NCBI GenBank assembly: GCA_023136985.1
Contig: JAGLQD010000141.1
Location: 1-8,138, forward strand
Direction of reading: 5' to 3'
DNA length: 8,138 bases
Origin: Candidatus Sabulitectum sp.
Lineage (GTDB): Bacteria; Fermentibacterota; Fermentibacteria; Fermentibacterales; JCC-6
A program made the position numbers and the translations under genes. Shown here in pieces: positions 5,387 through 8,138 of this stretch (position 1 is its first letter; each line of letters begins with the position of its first letter). The notes under the pieces were generated by a model. That model was not told the origin of the DNA, ran no database searches, and was given only the letters and a program-made list of their open reading frames with translations.

Positions 5387-8138
5387 TCAGTACCTGTAGG
5401 TGTAATGCAGTTCCAGAGATGGATCCTGATTCCCTGTGAGAGTGCTCTTTGTGCTGCCCTCGAGAAAGAAATCTCTGTTAAAGAAATACTGGGCTTTAAA
5501 TGTTCCTGCATCCGAAGAAAAAACATCGCTTGAGAAACTGACAAAAAGATCCGGTATAACATACTTGCCTGCATTTACCACAAGAGATGTTGAATCAGAA
5601 GAAAAATCAGGAGAAAAATCCAGGGCATCCAGCCCTACATCATCCCGTATGCTCCTGGCCAGCCACTGCCCCAGATAATTGCCTGCAACATTGCCCAGGG
5701 CACTGCTGTCAAACTGCTGCAATTCTCCGTAAGTCATACCTGCAGTGAGAAGTGTAACTATATCTCTGTCGTCAATACTCCCAAAGGGTCCGGAACCAGT
5801 TAAAGTGATATCCGGTTCTTCCGGATCTCCGGTTACAGTAACGGTGATGGTGTATTCAGCTCCGCTTACAGAGCTTCGAATTCTTGCTTCAGCCTGTATG
5901 TTCAGATCAACTCCAAGAGGTGTGGTCTGAAGGATCCTCACATCTCCCTGTGTTATCTGGAAGTCTCTCCCCAGCATGTACACTGCACCCCTTACTGCCC
6001 TGATCTCCCCACCGATCAGCAGTTGTCCCGAAACTGTTGTAATATCCACCGCAGCAGACAACTCAACATTTGCGTAGCTGTTTCTGAACCAGATCCCCCT
6101 GTCTCCAGTAATTCTGATATTCAGATCCAGTGGCAGTTCACTCTGAGCTCCTGATGATCCTCCACCTGCTCCTTCAATAGCACCTCCGCCGCCCATTGAT
6201 ATTGTCGCCTGATCGATGGTAAGTTTTCCGGTTATTCTCGGCTTCTCCGTAAGATCACTGCTCTCCGAAAATATAGAACCTGATATCTGAAGCCAGCCAA
6301 CTCCTGCAATGAGAGTTTCCCACTGGTCAAGATCAGCATGGAAACTGTAACCACTGAGGGTCAGAGGCACAGTTCCTTCTTCAAAAGAAAGATTTTCCTC
6401 TATATCCAGAAGAACCAGACTCTGCAGGCTGACATTCTGGCCCTCTCCTGAGGTCAGTGTGAACCTGCCGTTAAAGGATTCACCTGCCTGCTGATCAGGA
6501 TAGGTGAGATAAGCAGATACTCCTGGAAATTCAATACCGGGATTGGTCAGATAAAGCTTCTCAAAACTGGATGCAAGGCCAACAGAGAGCTCAGCAGAAT
6601 CTCTCTGATACTCCACTCTTGCACTGACTCTGGCTCCACTTGTTTTGAAAGGCATAGGCAGCAGGTAAAACAATTCATCACCTACGCCGGTAAGTTCTGC
6701 CTCAAGCCAGACAACATCGCCAGGGGAAACATCCAGTCGGTGGTCAGAGCCCCATATTTGATCAAGAGCAATACTGAAACCAGACCGTACTCCGTCAGTC
6801 CATGTCCAGATCCCATCAATAACAAGAGAATCTTCCAGTGAATAAATATCAATTGTCAAGCTGTCAGACTGGTCCCATTCATCAAAAGTCGGGTGTTGAA
6901 TATCAGCAGACAAAGATGTTTCCAGGTTCCCAAGACATCCTCTTGCAGAGAATTCAGCACCAAGTATTCCAGAGATGGGAACGCTCAGGCCCAGCATTGA
7001 AGTAAATGAAGCTATATCTACACCGGAGAGAACAGCTACTGCACTAATTGAGTCCCTGTGCATCCATCCATCTGCGGTGATCTCACCAGACGGCAGATCA
7101 AGCCAGAGAGTGTCAAGGGTCATGCCCGAGCTATCTGCAACAAATTCAAAATCTCCCTGGGATATCAGGCGTAGTTTTCCCGCACGAGTCAGGGCAATAC
7201 CGTCCATGGCAAAGGCCAGGCTGTCAACACCGTACAGGAACTGGCCGGAAAGGTTAAGTGAAAGATCACCTGGCGCTCCAAGGTTTAAGCTGTCAAGACG
7301 AATGGAACCTGGTTCTGCAATGAACACCGCGCCAAGAGAGTAAGACGCGCCTGCAAGCATAATAGAGTCAATATCCAGCCTGCCTCGACCTTCAATCCCA
7401 ATGTGGTCCAGGGTAATGTCTCCTGTGAAAGTCAGTTCTCCTGCAGCCATGTCATTGTACGCGAATGAGCCGAAACCAATGTTTCCCGAGGCCTCAAAAT
7501 CATCAGGAGTACCAGACAGATCCACATCCGCATAAAGTCCGGTTGCAGCAAATCGGATGGAGTCAGATACTGCAGCTGAGTCAATTGTAAGTTCGCCGGA
7601 GATCTGCATTCCAGACGGCCCACTTGTCATAAGTCCGGAGAATACAACACCTTCTACAGATATTTCAGGATTAGAGAAATATCCTAATCCCAAATCACCA
7701 CTTACGGTAAAAGCTGACAAATTCCCCTGACCGGATGCATTGACGGTTAATCCACAAGCATCGGCAACCTCCGAATCAGTGAAAGCGGCCAGAAAACTAC
7801 AGTCCGCCATTGAAGCATCAAGATCTGCAGCCCATGCCACAGGCATGAAATCAAGACCAAGTGAAGAAGTGAATTCAGAAGAAATACTTCCTCCGTCAAT
7901 TTCAGCATGTACGGTTCCCTCAAGTTGTCTCTGATCAATCGTACATTCAATGCTCAAACTGGACAGTAAATACTCGCTGACTCTACTCTCTGTGAACTGA
8001 CATCTCAACAGCCCATTGTTAAAGTAGCTTCCAGTTCCCGAACCTGAAACTGAAATTGATCCTGAGACTTCCGTTTCAGGATATCCATGAGAGAGATCAG
8101 AGATATCAACTGCCTGAAGAAACCCTGTTACAGATCCA
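5387..8138 (-). CDS. TamB-like (DUF490) outer-membrane biogenesis protein, C-terminal part (5' end off right edge)
   Basis: The frame is open from the right edge to TGA at 5387-5389, giving 916 visible residues, so the start lies outside the window. A TTG at 8006-8008 is internal. Almost the whole chain is repeated short amphipathic strands (SGxL, GxxxLxxGxI patterns), as expected for the long beta-groove of TamB/AsmA-type proteins that bridge inner and outer membranes and carry phospholipid or help outer-membrane protein assembly. The last 300 residues are the diagnostic TamB C-terminal domain: RGAVYMLGRDFQITQGDVRI near 5992-5934, then AEYTITVTVTGDPEEPDITL, the GPFGSIDDRDIVTLLTAG block near 5791-5739, and a terminal strand ending HYTYRY. 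A Gly-rich linker (near 6196-6152) interrupts the strands before that domain. No signal anchor can be checked here. In Proteobacteria tamA lies upstream; that side is not visible. Confidence 0.88.
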   Translation of the reverse strand, partial: GSVTGFLQAVDISDLSHGYPETEVSGSISVSGSGTGSYFNNGLLRCQFTESRVSEYLLSSLSIECTIDQRQLEGTVHAEIDGGSISSEFTSSLGLDFMPVAWAADLDASMADCSFLAAFTDSEVADACGLTVNASGQGNLSAFTVSGDLGLGYFSNPEISVEGVVFSGLMTSGPSGMQISGELTIDSAAVSDSIRFAATGLYADVDLSGTPDDFEASGNIGFGSFAYNDMAAGELTFTGDITLDHIGIEGRGRLDIDSIMLAGASYSLGAVFIAEPGSIRLDSLNLGAPGDLSLNLSGQFLYGVDSLAFAMDGIALTRAGKLRLISQGDFEFVADSSGMTLDTLWLDLPSGEITADGWMHRDSISAVAVLSGVDIASFTSMLGLSVPISGILGAEFSARGCLGNLETSLSADIQHPTFDEWDQSDSLTIDIYSLEDSLVIDGIWTWTDGVRSGFSIALDQIWGSDHRLDVSPGDVVWLEAELTGVGDELFYLLPMPFKTSGARVSARVEYQRDSAELSVGLASSFEKLYLTNPGIEFPGVSAYLTYPDQQAGESFNGRFTLTSGEGQNVSLQSLVLLDIEENLSFEEGTVPLTLSGYSFHADLDQWETLIAGVGWLQISGSIFSESSDLTEKPRITGKLTIDQATISMGGGGAIEGAGGGSSGAQSELPLDLNIRITGDRGIWFRNSYANVELSAAVDITTVSGQLLIGGEIRAVRGAVYMLGRDFQITQGDVRILQTTPLGVDLNIQAEARIRSSVSGAEYTITVTVTGDPEEPDITLTGSGPFGSIDDRDIVTLLTAGMTYGELQQFDSSALGNVAGNYLGQWLARSIRDDVGLDALDFSPDFSSDSTSLVVNAGKYVIPDLFVSFSSDVFSSDAGTFKAQYFFNRDFFLEGSTKSTLTGNQDPSLELHYTYRY

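Noticed and set aside
6182..6202. DNA similarity between the TMGGG codons of the YvlB/LiaX-like gene and the SMGGGG codons in the TamB-like gene
   Set aside because: The match is short and explained by the same Met-Gly-Gly-Gly codons; no homology extends beyond it.
8006..8008. TTG as the true start of the TamB-like gene
   Set aside because: The frame stays open to the window edge with the same strand-turn composition and there is no ribosome site or signal anchor at the TTG, so it is internal.

Overview
This window looks like bacterial chromosome from a diderm (outer-membrane) lineage, probably in or near the FCB group or one of its uncultured neighbours. Two things point there: a secreted gingipain-type (C25) protease ending in a type IX secretion-like sorting domain, and a TamB-like outer-membrane biogenesis protein. 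No rRNA or tRNA is present, so the placement is an inference from gene content. No gene here comes from an insertion sequence, phage or CRISPR locus.

Layout, left to right. Positions 1-1660 (minus strand) hold a tight three-gene cluster read leftwards. It starts with a cytoplasmic YvlB/LiaX-like protein (SHOCT-like N-terminus, DUF4097-type beta repeats with TMGGG motifs). Next is a DUF2089 zinc-ribbon/HTH regulator, and last the start of a DUF4097-like putative lipoprotein that leaves the left edge. Neighbouring genes overlap by 20 and 4 bases, so translation is probably coupled. A good sigma70-type promoter (TTGACA-16-TATCAT, extended -10) lies at 1703-1730, and a GAAA-loop hairpin sits almost exactly at the expected mRNA 5' end.

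Positions 1761-2710 (minus strand) hold a second pair: a small Sec-exported protein built of six YEYQA repeats (resembling DUF6150/Septknot), followed by an AlbA_2 (Schlafen-type) nucleic-acid-binding protein with a C-terminal helical tail. No terminator is visible between this pair and the YvlB/LiaX-like gene, so the five minus-strand genes could be partly co-transcribed.

Positions 2711-2896 are a divergent intergenic region with candidate promoters in both directions. From it, reading rightwards, comes the 804-residue C25 protease (2897-5311), which ends at a strong intrinsic terminator (5332-5363). Converging on that terminator is the 3' part of a TamB-like gene (5387 to beyond the right edge, minus strand).

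The common theme is the cell envelope: TamB-like lipid transport or outer-membrane assembly, a secreted protease, a secreted repeat protein, and a YvlB/LiaX-DUF2089-DUF4097 cassette whose relatives in Firmicutes are tied to envelope stress. The least understood part is the pairing of the secreted YEYQA protein with an AlbA_2 protein.
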